Below, piece by piece: positions 24,131-33,671 of a stretch of 64,000 nucleotides of DNA; within the stretch, counting starts at the first letter, position 1; each line of letters starts with the position of its first letter. The position numbers and the translations under genes are program-made. The notes under the pieces were generated by a model. It was given only the letters and a program-made list of their open reading frames with translations, was not told the DNA's origin and did no database searches. The stretch lies in assembly GCF_003946555.1 (NCBI RefSeq), contig NZ_RHOO01000005.1, positions 1-64,000 of the forward strand, read 5' to 3'. Origin of the DNA: Companilactobacillus hulinensis (lineage in GTDB: Bacteria > Bacillota > Bacilli > Lactobacillales > Lactobacillaceae).

Positions 24131-25883
24131 GATTACTCAACCTCCCTTCGAGTTCAGCGTTCTTCTCTTGCAGATGGAAGGTATCGTAATACCAGCCTTT
24201 GTTTGCTAAGAGTTCCTGATGAGTTCCGTGTTCGATGATGGTTCCGTCGGCAACTACTAGGATCTGGTCAGCATATTCGACTGAGCTCAAACGACTGGCA
24301 GCGATGATAGTTGTACCGTTAACTCTATTCTTGGCGATTCGTTCTTCGATGTTTCGTTCAGTTTTAGAATCGACAGCTGATAATGAATCATCCAGAATTA
24401 ATAATTCAGGGTTACTTAGAACTGCTCTGGCAATAGCAAGACGCTGCTTTTGTCCCCCTGAAAGAGAGACGCCGAGTTCTCCGACTTGAGTGTCATAACC
24501 TTGTGGCATGTTTTTGACATCGTTATCTAAGTCGGCAATATAAGCAGCATTCTCAACGTGTTCTTGGTTAGCGTCAATGTTAGCAAATCTGACATTGTCA
24601 CGTAAGTCAGTTGAGAATAAGAAGTTAGTCTGTGGAACATAACCGATATTGTCCAAGTAATTATCAAGGTGGAAGTCACGGATATCGTGGTCGCCGACGG
24701 TGATTTGACCGTTATAGTGGTCAAAGTCACGCATCAATAGACCGATAATGGTTGATTTACCACCACCGGTTGGACCGACGATACCCATTGTCTGGCCTTC
24801 TTTTAATTGGAAACCAACGTTATGTAGTGCAGTAGCTTTGTCATCTGGATAGTGGAACTTTTTGATTTCAAAATCCAAAGTACCATTTGGACGTTCCTTG
24901 ACTTCGTGTCTTGGTGCTACTAGGGATGACTTTTCATCCAATAATTCGGTGATACGATCGTAACTGGCAGAACCACGTTCGAGAATATTGAATAGGTTAC
25001 CGATGGCGAACATTGGCCAAGTTAGTTCAGCCATGTATGTAATGAAAGAAACGAGTTCACCAATTGTAATTTGTGAGCGGATGACAGCTAATCCACCGAG
25101 AATAATTGTGATGACGTATGAAAGTCCCATAATGATCGATGTTAACGGATCAAATAGGGCATCTAGTCCATATGACTTCTTATTAGCTTTGATATTCTTA
25201 TCAACATATTTGTCGAAGTCTTGTTCATCTTGATGTTCTTGTCCCAGAGCCTTTAAGACTTTGATACCAAGCACACTCTCTTGTGTCTTATTGTTGATAC
25301 TTGAGAAGGCAGCTTGTGAATGCATGAAGGCATCGTGAATTTTGTTACCTAAGACATTAGCCATGATAGCCAATAGGATCAATGGCAGAATTGAATAGAA
25401 TGTTAACTTCCAACTGACAAACATACCCATGGCAAAGATCATTGATAATCCAGTGATCAGTGAGTCGGCTAGTGTCAAAACACCGGGACCGGCGACTTCA
25501 CGAACGGCGTCAATATCGTTGGTGGCATGTGCCATTAAGTCACCAGTTCGCCATTTCTGATAAAAAGTAGTATCCATCTTCATAAAATGACGGAATAAGC
25601 GATTACGCAAGTCACGTTCTAGAACGTATGAACTCCCGAAAATCATTTTTTGCCAAACAAACCTAAGAATGTACCCCAAGATGGCAACTATTACCAACAA
25701 ACCTAGATTCAGTGTTAAGAAGCTGGCTGTTACTTGTTTCTTGCTGACAGCATCGACGACTATACCAACGATACGTGGTGGTACGACGTTACAAAGAGCA
25801 ACTAGAAGTAATGCAAAAACCCCGATAGAGTATTGCTTCCAGCGATGTTTGAAGAACCAGCTTAATCTGGAAAATATCCCCAT
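24123..25883 (-). CDS. Heterodimeric multidrug ABC exporter, degenerate-site half (LmrC-like)
   Basis: A 586-residue half transporter with six membrane helices and an ATPase domain. Walker A GPTGGGKST and signature LSGGQKQR are intact. Walker B reads LLILDDSLSAVD, with Asp in place of the catalytic Glu, and the switch segment AASRLSSV lacks the His. This is the typical degenerate side of heterodimeric exporters. It is the first gene of the operon, and no dedicated regulator is adjacent. Confidence 0.9.
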   Translation of the reverse strand: MGIFSRLSWFFKHRWKQYSIGVFALLLVALCNVVPPRIVGIVVDAVSKKQVTASFLTLNLGLLVIVAILGYILRFVWQKMIFGSSYVLERDLRNRLFRHFMKMDTTFYQKWRTGDLMAHATNDIDAVREVAGPGVLTLADSLITGLSMIFAMGMFVSWKLTFYSILPLILLAIMANVLGNKIHDAFMHSQAAFSSINNKTQESVLGIKVLKALGQEHQDEQDFDKYVDKNIKANKKSYGLDALFDPLTSIIMGLSYVITIILGGLAVIRSQITIGELVSFITYMAELTWPMFAIGNLFNILERGSASYDRITELLDEKSSLVAPRHEVKERPNGTLDFEIKKFHYPDDKATALHNVGFQLKEGQTMGIVGPTGGGKSTIIGLLMRDFDHYNGQITVGDHDIRDFHLDNYLDNIGYVPQTNFLFSTDLRDNVRFANIDANQEHVENAAYIADLDNDVKNMPQGYDTQVGELGVSLSGGQKQRLAIARAVLSNPELLILDDSLSAVDSKTERNIEERIAKNRVNGTTIIAASRLSSVEYADQILVVADGTIIEHGTHQELLANKGWYYDTFHLQEKNAELEGRLSNHG

Positions 25884-26022
25884 TTATTTCACCCCCATAT
25901 ATAAAACATAAAAAAATCGATAACTATTACTTTACACCTTTAAGTGGGCTATAAGGCAAGTGTTTTGCTTGCTTTTTGCCGCTTTGCAGAAGAAATCAAA
26001 TAGTTGTATAAAACATAAAAAG

Positions 26023-26065
26023 TCCGTTGCTGATGGTTTTTGTCACTCAAAGCCATCAACAGCGG
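26023..26065 (-). terminator. Terminator of the MFS gene
   Basis: GTTGCTGATGG pairs imperfectly with CCATCAACAGC, followed on the minus strand by a T-rich tail. It lies 32 bases after the stop of the MFS gene. Confidence 0.65.
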
Positions 26066-26096
26066 CTTATTTTGTACTCTTTGTTAAATTAATACC

Positions 26097-27335
26097 TTAA
26101 TCTGCAGCTGCTTCTGTCTGTGAATGTCCCATAAGAAGCATTGAAACAGATAAGATCAATAAAATAACTCCAGTGATCGCGAAAAGAATAATAGGTGAGA
26201 CTTTATTGAACAATACACCGAATAGTGCTGTTCCGAATGGTGTCAGGATATTGATAGTGGAGTTGAAGAAGACATTGATCCTTCCTTGAATATCAAATGG
26301 CACCTTGGTTCTGATATAGATTGAAACAGGCATGTTGATCGAAGTGACGGACATACCAAGTAGTAACATAGAAACTCCATAGGTAAAGGACATGTTTATC
26401 TTCGTGAAGAGCGGTAAACAGAATAGGAAGAAAGTCAAAGTTACCAGTAATCCAAAAACTCCGGTCATGCTAGTAAGATTTTTCTTTATTTGTTTAACAC
26501 TCCATAACAAACTAGCTGCTAACATTCCTACGGCAGATAGAGCCTGGATAATACCGAAGATAGTGGACTTAGTATTGAACAATGTGACTAACACATACGG
26601 AATACCCACATTGATCGAGGCAAGACTGAAGTTAGCGAACATAGCAAAGAAAGCCATTGATTCTAGTAACTTGTCACCCTTAATAAATGATAGAGCTTCT
26701 TTAAAGTCTAGTAGAACAGTCTTCTTCTTATGTTGTTCACCAGTTGTCGCAACCCCAGATAGATTGAAATCAAGAAGTGCCATCAAGATCAAGGCAACGA
26801 TTTCACCAATAATATCAATAATAAAGAAAGAAACAACGGGGATAGCACTGAAAAGACTTCCACCAGCAATTGGTCCAAGCAAGCTTGAAATTATACTGAC
26901 ACTTTGTTCTAGTGCAATCAGTCTTTGTTGATCAGCTTTAAGGACAACTCCCGTTGTGGATGCCTTATAGGCTGTGGTTTGGAATGAATCACAAATCTCC
27001 AAAAGTCCTGACATAATAATGATTACGATAGGGAAATAGGTTTTGTTTCCTATTATTAAGGAATAACTTCCCAATAATAAGACCAAAACACTGGCAATCT
27101 GTGCGAGAACGACAATTTTTTTGTGGTTAAAACTATCCACCAAGTGTCCAATAAAAGGGCTGAGTATAAATGAGAATAACGGTCCTATAAAGATTATCAA
27201 GGAGAATAAAATACTAGATTTGTAGACTTTAAGAACATACATCCCCAAGGCAAAAGTGAAGAGCTCACTCGAAAAGGAGCCTATAAATAGACTGATCGTG
27301 GCTAAAGATATTTGAATCTTAGATTTTTTCTCCAT
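26097..27335 (-). CDS. MFS drug efflux transporter (MefA/macrolide-efflux-like)
   Basis: A 412-residue protein with 12 membrane helices. The first loop carries FIGHLVDSFNHKKIV, the motif A region of this MFS branch. The general layout resembles the MFS_3 (enterobactin exporter/macrolide efflux) type. The substrate cannot be deduced. GGGAG lies 7 bases before ATG. A small ribbon-helix-helix gene precedes it on the same strand and may control it. Confidence 0.8.
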   Translation of the reverse strand: MEKKSKIQISLATISLFIGSFSSELFTFALGMYVLKVYKSSILFSLIIFIGPLFSFILSPFIGHLVDSFNHKKIVVLAQIASVLVLLLGSYSLIIGNKTYFPIVIIIMSGLLEICDSFQTTAYKASTTGVVLKADQQRLIALEQSVSIISSLLGPIAGGSLFSAIPVVSFFIIDIIGEIVALILMALLDFNLSGVATTGEQHKKKTVLLDFKEALSFIKGDKLLESMAFFAMFANFSLASINVGIPYVLVTLFNTKSTIFGIIQALSAVGMLAASLLWSVKQIKKNLTSMTGVFGLLVTLTFFLFCLPLFTKINMSFTYGVSMLLLGMSVTSINMPVSIYIRTKVPFDIQGRINVFFNSTINILTPFGTALFGVLFNKVSPIILFAITGVILLILSVSMLLMGHSQTEAAAD

Positions 27336-27371
27336 AAATAAACTCCCATGGGCCTGTTGGCCATTTAATTT

Positions 27372-27542
27372 TTAGTTGTTACCGTGGTCCACAGGAGCAT
27401 TGTTATTTGCTAATTCATTTTTGATAGCGTTATGGATAAAGTTGTTCTTGGTACTATAGTCTCCACGAGATACTAATAGGTTGATGTATCCTAAGTCCTC
27501 TGGTGAGATATTGAATGATACCTTTTCTGATTCTGATTCCAT
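27372..27542 (-). CDS. Small ribbon-helix-helix protein, possible regulator of the MFS gene
   Basis: A 56-residue protein. KVSFNISPEDLGYINLLVSRG (with a following TKNNFIHNAIKNEL helix) has the strand-helix-helix pattern of CopG/Arc-type DNA-binding proteins. AGAAAGG lies upstream. Two close ATG codons exist (27554 and 27542), and the second has the more usual spacing. It is 36 bases from the MFS gene and on the same strand, so they are probably one operon with autoregulation. Confidence 0.6.
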   Translation of the reverse strand: MESESEKVSFNISPEDLGYINLLVSRGDYSTKNNFIHNAIKNELANNNAPVDHGNN

Positions 27543-27750
27543 ATTGTTGTCCATCCTTTCTAATAAAAGAAACGTTTTAAATAATGTAATGTACCGATAG
27601 TACTTCAATATTATTAGAAATTCAAGGGTGATTAATGGGTAAATTATAATTTAATTAGATTTTTGCTAATTGAACAGAGGAGGCTAGGTTCGTCTTGTTA
27701 TTGTTATTTAGGATATTATCTTAGACAGTTCATATAAATAAGTAACGATT

Positions 27751-27932
27751 AGCTGGAGGTGAGAAGAAAATGTGCCAGCAGTGATAGTGGTGTAGGATGG
27801 TGAACTTCCATCCGTACAGCACAGGACGACTTTTGAAATCCGCGGGTTGTGCGGAGTTCAGAAGCGAGACTGAAGACGAACTCGTCTGAAGTCGGTCCCA
27901 CAGCAGGCACATTTTCTTCTCACCGTAGGCGG
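27751..27932. repeat. Long palindromic repeat, family 1, copy a (inverted)
   Basis: About 182 bases with inverted ends: AGCTGGAGGTGAGAAG on the left and its near complement CTTCTCACCGTAGGCGG on the right, each continuing into matching TGTGCC-GC segments. Internal hairpins include GGATGG...CCATCC and a CTTCAGACGAG/CTCGTCTGAAG type stem. It shares the core GATTTCAAAAGTCG with copy b (opposite strand). The 27609-27989 stretch holds no other feature except the terminator at 27946. Confidence 0.75.
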
Positions 27933-27945
27933 AAAACACAAAAAA

Positions 27946-27973
27946 ACGCCTCGAAAAATTAATTTCGAGGCGT
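27946..27973 (-). terminator. Terminator of the amino-acid permease gene
   Basis: ACGCCTCGAAA pairs with TTTCGAGGCGT. On the minus strand a long T run follows. Confidence 0.9.
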
Positions 27974-27989
27974 CTTTATTTGAACAATT

Positions 27990-29456
27990 TTAAGCTATAT
28001 CTCCACCGTTACGCTTGTTTTGGAAGTAAGCAATAACTGGCAAGATAACACCAACAGCAACCATTAATAGTGGTTCGATGATGTTAAGTGTAAGTACGTG
28101 ATACCATGCACCGGTTCCGGCGATTTCATCAGTTGGGAAGATTCCCAATGTGGCAGCACCGAAGGTAATGGCGAAGCACCATGCACCAACTAAGATAGCG
28201 AATTTTCTATTCTTGATATAAACAAAGTCAGATTTGAATTGTTTCTCACGTAATCTAACTAATATGAAGGAACTGAACAAGAAACATGTTGCATATGGCG
28301 AAACGATTCCGTTCAAGTTAAGTAGTTGGTTAAAAATTGAATTCATGTTAGGCAAGGTTGCACTAAGCACCATGATAACCGTACAAATTCCAGTAGTTAA
28401 CCAGTAACCATTGATTGGAAGATCATGCTTATCAAGTTTTGTTAGTCCTTTTGGTAAGTATTCCTTAGCAGTATCGGACAAGAACATTCTTGTTCCGGCA
28501 TCTAGTAGGACAGCAAGTTGTGCCATCATGTAAATTGCTTGTGTGAATGAGAATAAGTATAGGAAGAAATTACCCATGCCGAATTCTGATCCCATATATT
28601 GGAAAGCATAGTATGAACCGTTCATCTTCAAGTCATTTGGCAAGTGATGAGCGTTAAAGAAGACACCTAATGAGAATGAACCTAGAACTGTTAGAACACC
28701 AGTCATAATTGCTAGCATCCACATAGCCTTAGGGAAGTCACGTTTACCATTCTTCATTTCTGTAACGTATGGTGCGGCGAATTCTGAACCATTCATGGCG
28801 AAGATAACTAGTCCGAATGTTGAAAGATAATGCATATCGAACTTAGGTATGAATGAACTGAACGTGAATGGTTGTGTGTGTGGTGCGTTACCTTGTCCCA
28901 AGTAGACGATAGTCATGATAACGTACAAGACGGTAACGATAAACATCGCACCACCACCGATAACACTCAAAATCTGTAATGAGTTCTTCAAATAATGTTG
29001 GATAAAAATAAATAATGTGAAGATAAGAGCTGTCAAAAGAGCAAACATACTGTTGCTCATAGTATCTGACATTTTGTTTGAACCATTGATCAACCAACCG
29101 AATGAAATAAGCATTGAGTTGGCAACATCGACGATGTAGGGAAGACCAGATACCCAATAAGTCCACCCACAAATATAACCCCAAAGGTTACCGCTAGTAC
29201 CACGTACCCAAGACGTGATACCGCCACCTTCTTCACTAAATGTTGAACCAAGATGACCAACCATCATCTCATACGGTACAACAAACAAAAATAGCATTAA
29301 GATCCAAGTTGTAACGATTCCTAAGCCTTGATTATGGAAATTATAAATAATGTCATCGAAACCGATAACGGTAACGAAGTCCATCAAGGCAACTACAGGC
29401 CAGCTAATATATGACTTCTTATCAGCAGAGTCAATTTCTGGCAATTTATTCCCCAT
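27990..29456 (-). CDS. APC-superfamily amino-acid permease (YjeM/glutamate-GABA antiporter-like)
   Basis: A 488-residue membrane protein with about 12 helices. The first helix region VVALMDFVTVIGFDDIIYNF, then EEGGGITSWVRGTSGNLWGYICGW, follow the amino acid/polyamine/organocation pattern and place it near the YjeM and GadC-type branch. It imports or exchanges an amino acid that I cannot name. AAGGGGTG precedes the ATG. It is a single-gene unit between its terminator and the divergent BceA-like gene. Confidence 0.8.
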   Translation of the reverse strand: MGNKLPEIDSADKKSYISWPVVALMDFVTVIGFDDIIYNFHNQGLGIVTTWILMLFLFVVPYEMMVGHLGSTFSEEGGGITSWVRGTSGNLWGYICGWTYWVSGLPYIVDVANSMLISFGWLINGSNKMSDTMSNSMFALLTALIFTLFIFIQHYLKNSLQILSVIGGGAMFIVTVLYVIMTIVYLGQGNAPHTQPFTFSSFIPKFDMHYLSTFGLVIFAMNGSEFAAPYVTEMKNGKRDFPKAMWMLAIMTGVLTVLGSFSLGVFFNAHHLPNDLKMNGSYYAFQYMGSEFGMGNFFLYLFSFTQAIYMMAQLAVLLDAGTRMFLSDTAKEYLPKGLTKLDKHDLPINGYWLTTGICTVIMVLSATLPNMNSIFNQLLNLNGIVSPYATCFLFSSFILVRLREKQFKSDFVYIKNRKFAILVGAWCFAITFGAATLGIFPTDEIAGTGAWYHVLTLNIIEPLLMVAVGVILPVIAYFQNKRNGGDIA

Positions 29457-29552
29457 CGGAAATACACCCCTTTATATTGTTTATTTAAGTAACAACCTAT
29501 TATAGAAAAAAAATTTACTAAATACTACCTATGTAAGCGGCTTATAAAAATA

Positions 29553-29572
29553 AACTTACGATTTTGTAAGTT
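29553..29572. promoter_or_regulatory. Palindrome upstream of the BceA-like gene
   Basis: AACTTACGATTTTGTAAGTT is an inverted repeat (AACTTAC/GTAAGTT). Further GTAAG half-sites lie nearby at 29532 and 29596. A close relative, CTTACAAAATTGTAAG, lies upstream of the MacAB-like operon at 38711. It lies between divergent genes. Confidence 0.55.
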
Positions 29573-29645
29573 AAAAGTAAGATGAATCAAACGACTGTAA
29601 GCATCAATTTTTGTAAGATAGATATATCAAATGGAGGTACAAGAA

Positions 29646-30398
29646 ATGCAAAAAATTGTAGAAGTAAAAAATGTTGAAAAAATTTATGGTAAGGCCGATG
29701 AGAAACAGTACAAAGCCTTATCCGATGTAAACTTTGAAGTTCAACCAGGAGAATTTGTTGGAATCATGGGAGCGTCTGGTTCAGGTAAAACAACATTATT
29801 GAATATTTTGTCAACTCTTGATACTGCCACAAGTGGTTCAGTTAAAATTGCCGGACAAGATATTACTAAGTTGAATACAAATGAGATGGCTGATTTCCGT
29901 GCTAATCAAATCGGATTTATTTTCCAGGATTTTAATTTATTGGAAAACTTAACAGCATATGAAAACGTGGCTTTGCCATTGGCATTGCAAAATGTTTCAC
30001 CTAAGAAAATCAAACCAGCTGTAACGGCAATCACTGAAAAGCTAGGTTTGACTGATATCTTAAATCACTATCCAACAGAATTGTCAGGTGGACAAAAACA
30101 ACGTGTCGCCGCTGCCCGTGCCTTAGTTCACGAACCAAAGATTGTCTTCGGTGATGAACCAACAGGAGCCCTTGATTCCAAGAGTGCCAGAGCATTGATG
30201 GATACGATGACAAAAATCAATCATGAAGATAACGTTTCAATTTTGTTAGTAACACACGACCCATTCTCAGCAAGTTATTGTGACCGCATTCTCTTCATTA
30301 AAGATGGTGAAATTGGTCAAGAATTGAGAAAAGATGACAACACACGTGGGGAATTTTATCAAGAAATTTTAGATTCATTGGGAACATTCGCCGAATAG
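29646..30398 (+). CDS. BceA-like ABC transporter ATP-binding protein
   Basis: A 250-residue ATPase. Walker A GASGSGKT lies at about 42-49, the signature is LSGGQKQRVAAARAL and Walker B is IVFGDEPTGALD, the form typical of the MacB/BceA/LolD branch. I chose ATG at 29646 because GGAGG lies 8 bases upstream. An ATG 15 bases earlier would precede the binding site. With the permease encoded after it, it forms a Bce-type transporter that frees cell-wall precursors from antimicrobial peptides. No two-component genes are adjacent, so signalling would be through a distant system. Confidence 0.88.
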   Translation: MQKIVEVKNVEKIYGKADEKQYKALSDVNFEVQPGEFVGIMGASGSGKTTLLNILSTLDTATSGSVKIAGQDITKLNTNEMADFRANQIGFIFQDFNLLENLTAYENVALPLALQNVSPKKIKPAVTAITEKLGLTDILNHYPTELSGGQKQRVAAARALVHEPKIVFGDEPTGALDSKSARALMDTMTKINHEDNVSILLVTHDPFSASYCDRILFIKDGEIGQELRKDDNTRGEFYQEILDSLGTFAE

Positions 30399-30412
30399 AT
30401 ATCAGATAGTGG

Positions 30413-30518
30413 AGAAAGCCGGGAAATTTTGAGCACTGCCTAGGATAACAGAATTAGCGCGAAGCGATAGTTTTGTTATTCGTAGCAGGCGCAGAAATTT
30501 GGCTTTCGCAACTCGTTT
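30413..30518. repeat. 106-base palindromic element, family 2, copy A
   Basis: A nested hairpin: GAAAGCC with GGCTTTC, AAATTT with AAATTT, CTGC with GCAG, and GGATAACA with TGTTATTC. It lies in the transcript between the ATPase and permease genes. It matches copy B (36782-36887) base for base in length, with paired changes in the stems. A partial second start (AAAGCCGGGAA) recurs at about 30537. Confidence 0.75.
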
Positions 30519-30581
30519 CAAAAATCAGAGAACGAAAAAGCCGGGAAGTTTCACCCCCAAACCCAAAAAGGAGATTAAATT

Positions 30582-32375
30582 ATGTTAAACAAACTAGCCC
30601 TAAGTGGCATACGTCATCGAATGCGAGACTACACAGTATTGTTCTCAGGTTTGATGATTGCTTCAGCAATTTTTTATATGTTTTTGTCATTAGCTACCAA
30701 TAAGACGTTCTTAAGTTCTAATTCACCAGCTGCCGCAACGGCCTTTATTTTCGGATTCGGTATCATTCTTCTGTCAATAATTACTATTGTGTACATCAAT
30801 TATGCGAACACCTTCCTGCTCAGCATGAGGCAGAAGGAATACGGAATGTTCATGATGCTTGGTGCCAAGAGCAGCAAGATTTCCAAGATGATTTTCGTTG
30901 AAACATTCGCAATTGGAGCTATCTCAACTTTGATTGGTTCCGCAATTGGTATTGTTGCTACAAAATACGTTAGTCAATGGATGATCAATGCGCTTGATAT
31001 GCAGATCAAACATTTCAATAGTTTTTATTTACCAGCTCTTATGTGGACATTTATTTTCTTTATCGTCCTCTTCATTTTTTCAGCCATTCGTAACTCGATT
31101 TCACTTCGTCGTACTAAAGTACTAACTTTGCTACACAAGGATAGTCAACCAAGCAAGATCAAGCGTAACGGCGCTGTCAAATTTATTCAAGCAATCATTG
31201 GATTGATTTTCTTAGCAATTGGTTATTATTCAATGTTTTACATGGGTAAGAATGCAATGTTCATCTATCTAGGTGTTCCGATTGCCTTGGTAACCATCGT
31301 TATTGGTACTTACTTTACGATCAATGCAGCTATTACAGCCGTCATTTCGATGCTAAAACGTAATACAAAGTTCTCTCAAAAAGGTTTGAACAACTTCACA
31401 CTCTCACAATTAAGCTTCAGAATTGCTGATTACACTAAGATACTCTCAATGGTATCGATCATGTTTGCCTTGGCACTTGGTGCAATCACTGTTGGACTAG
31501 GATTCCAGAAGCAGATCTCTACAGTTGTAAATGGTCAAAACTACTATGATGTGGCAGTTCATAACGCCGATACAGCACAAAAGAATCGTATCAATCATTT
31601 GAGCGGTGATGATCAATACAATTATTCATATAAAGTCGATGATAAGAGCAAAACAGTCTATTATCGTGCTAGTGAATTCAAGAAACAACCATTCTATTAT
31701 GAATCATTCAATATGAAGAGCATGTTAGCTACAACTAAGAAGAGTACAAACATCAACAATCCAGATGTTAGTTATTCGATGCAACAAAACATGCTTCCCA
31801 AATATCGTATGAATCAACTAAAAGCAGTTAGTGATGCTGAATACAACAAGATTCAAGCTAATTCAGATACTTTGACATTAGTTAAAACAACTTCATTTAA
31901 GAATAATTTGAGTAAGATCAAGACTATCTCAAAAGAAGAAGCTAAGCGTTATCCAGATTTGAAACAAGCTGGTGGCGATAAGTACAGTGCCTATGTAATG
32001 ATCAATGGATTCTTCTCTGGACTAGAATTCATGGGATTCTTCCTCGGAATTGCCTTTTTAGCAATGCTGGCAAGTTGTCTGATGTTCAAGATTCTGTCAG
32101 GTGCTAGTGGTGATGTTAAACGTTATAACATGCTTCACAAGATCGGTACACGTCAAAGAACACTTCGTTCTACTATTAATAAAGAAATTGCGGTACTATT
32201 CGCAGTTCCCGCTGGGCTTGGTATTATCCACGTGTTGGTAGGACTACAAATGTTCAAAGGTATTCTGTTCCAACCATATTCACACATCGAGGTTCCATTT
32301 GGAATTTTCATCATCTTGTACCTTGGTTACTATCTATTAACTCGTTACTTGTACAAGAAGATCGTGTTGAAATAA
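30582..32375 (+). CDS. BceB-like ABC transporter permease (FtsX domain)
   Basis: A 597-residue permease with the Bce layout. Ten predicted helices appear in the pattern four, two, four. A large extracytoplasmic loop of about 170 residues (roughly 325-475) follows helix 7 and is the part that contacts the peptide-bound substrate or partner kinase. FtsX-like segments are seen at YGMFMMLGAKSSKISKM and at the end. AAAGGAG precedes ATG. It pairs with the ATPase at 29646 but is separated from it by the 106-base palindrome. Confidence 0.88.
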   Translation: MLNKLALSGIRHRMRDYTVLFSGLMIASAIFYMFLSLATNKTFLSSNSPAAATAFIFGFGIILLSIITIVYINYANTFLLSMRQKEYGMFMMLGAKSSKISKMIFVETFAIGAISTLIGSAIGIVATKYVSQWMINALDMQIKHFNSFYLPALMWTFIFFIVLFIFSAIRNSISLRRTKVLTLLHKDSQPSKIKRNGAVKFIQAIIGLIFLAIGYYSMFYMGKNAMFIYLGVPIALVTIVIGTYFTINAAITAVISMLKRNTKFSQKGLNNFTLSQLSFRIADYTKILSMVSIMFALALGAITVGLGFQKQISTVVNGQNYYDVAVHNADTAQKNRINHLSGDDQYNYSYKVDDKSKTVYYRASEFKKQPFYYESFNMKSMLATTKKSTNINNPDVSYSMQQNMLPKYRMNQLKAVSDAEYNKIQANSDTLTLVKTTSFKNNLSKIKTISKEEAKRYPDLKQAGGDKYSAYVMINGFFSGLEFMGFFLGIAFLAMLASCLMFKILSGASGDVKRYNMLHKIGTRQRTLRSTINKEIAVLFAVPAGLGIIHVLVGLQMFKGILFQPYSHIEVPFGIFIILYLGYYLLTRYLYKKIVLK

Positions 32376-32390
32376 TAATTACCAGTTTTC

Positions 32391-32455
32391 CTTCAGGGGA
32401 ACTGGGGTCGCCGGGTATTCCCCCGTAGTACCTTACGACCCCAGCTCCTCTGAAG
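32391..32455. repeat. Large GC-rich hairpin after the BceB-like gene
   Basis: CTTCAG-GGGA-ACTGGGGTCG pairs with CGACCCCAG-CTCC-TCTGAAG around a 25-base loop that itself contains GGGTATTCCCCC. Much more GC-rich than its surroundings. A second small stem (CTCCTCT-GAAGC-AGAGGAG) overlaps the right arm. No T run follows, so it is not an ordinary terminator. The 32376-32913 stretch otherwise holds a terminator at 32570 and the promoter region of the next operon. Confidence 0.6.
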
Positions 32456-32569
32456 CAGAGGAGCCTTTAAATGGATATCCCTCAACAAGATTCCTGAAAC
32501 ATCCCCTTAAAATATGAGAATTCCCGTTCTCGAAATATCAGATGTGAGAGCAGTCACATCCAAATATTG

Positions 32570-32600
32570 ACACCATTCATTCCCCGAATGGTGTTTTTTT
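32570..32600 (+). terminator. Intrinsic terminator
   Basis: ACACCATTC pairs with GAATGGTGT, followed by seven Ts. It closes the BceAB-like transcript and comes well before the promoter of the amino-acid transporter operon. Confidence 0.9.
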
Positions 32601-32913
32601 ATGTATTAGAATAGATATAATTTTAGGAGAAAAATTTAATATATGGTACAATAAATTACTCGATAATTTTTTAACAAGGTTTTAGTTCGGGTTTTGAAAC
32701 ATTAAAGAAGCTTGAAAAAATTTTCGACATGACAGAATTTTACTATAAAGTACTGGTATATAAAGACTTTGATGCAATAATCTCCATGTGCTAAAGCCGA
32801 ACTTATATTGAGCTTAGATGCTTTTTGTTGCTAAATTAGTTTTTAGATATTAAAATTTCTTTAATGATTATTTTTGAAAAAGATTTTACAGGGAAAAGAA
32901 GGGAGAAATAGTT

Positions 32914-33654
32914 ATGTCATCAATGATTGAATTCCGTGATGTACAAAAATATTACGGCAAGTTTCACGCACTAAAGGACATCAACTTAAAAATTGATAAG
33001 GGAGAGACTGTTGTTTTGATCGGACCATCAGGATCTGGTAAGAGTACTTTGGCCAGAACTGTTAATGGCTTGGAGACAATCCAAAAAGGTCAATTGATCG
33101 TCAATGGACGTGACATCGCTGATAAGACGACAGATATCAACCGTATCCGTACTGATGTCGGAATGGTATTCCAACACTTTAACTTATATGCGAATAAGGA
33201 TGTTTTGGAGAACGTTATGTTAGCACCAAGAATTGTTCTCAAATTAAGCGAAGAGGAAAATAAGAAGACTGCTATGGCTTTATTAGACCAAGTTGGTTTG
33301 GCGGATAAAGCACATAACATGCCTTCACAGATCTCCGGTGGACAGGCACAACGTGTAGCCATCGCTAGATCGCTAGCTATGAAGCCTCGTTGTATGTTAT
33401 TTGACGAACCTACAAGTGCTCTAGATCCTGAAATGATCGATGATGTACTTGGTGTTATTAAGTATGTTACAAGTCAAAGTGATATGACTTCGTTAATTGT
33501 TACTCACGAAATGGGCTTCGCTCAAGAAGTTGCCAACCGTGTAATTTTTATGGCTGATGGTCAAATTTTGGAGGATGACGAAACTGAGAACTTCTTCGAA
33601 CATACTTCAAATGAACGTGCTAACCAGTTCTTAGGTAAGATCATCAAGCATTAA
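32914..33654 (+). CDS. Polar amino-acid ABC transporter ATPase (GlnQ-like)
   Basis: A 246-residue ATPase: Walker A GPSGSGKST at about 37-45, signature ISGGQAQRVAIARSLAM, Walker B CMLFDEPTSALDPEM. The pattern is that of the polar amino-acid uptake branch (glutamine, glutamate, aspartate). AAGGGAG precedes ATG by 7 bases. First of a four-gene operon with a binding protein and two permeases, so uptake of glutamine or an acidic amino acid is most likely, but the specificity is not readable. Confidence 0.9.
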   Translation: MSSMIEFRDVQKYYGKFHALKDINLKIDKGETVVLIGPSGSGKSTLARTVNGLETIQKGQLIVNGRDIADKTTDINRIRTDVGMVFQHFNLYANKDVLENVMLAPRIVLKLSEEENKKTAMALLDQVGLADKAHNMPSQISGGQAQRVAIARSLAMKPRCMLFDEPTSALDPEMIDDVLGVIKYVTSQSDMTSLIVTHEMGFAQEVANRVIFMADGQILEDDETENFFEHTSNERANQFLGKIIKH

Positions 33655-33671
33655 AACAGGGGGTATTTGAT

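Noticed and set aside
25951-25978. Terminator or repeat upstream of the exporter operon (GCAAG-TGTTTTG-CTTGC-TTTTT)
   Set aside because: Short stem, no plus-strand gene upstream, and no relation to the repeat families. It may be chance.
27990-29456. Phage or transposon genes in the window
   Set aside because: I looked for integrase, transposase and phage proteins throughout and found none. The membrane proteins here are ordinary permeases.
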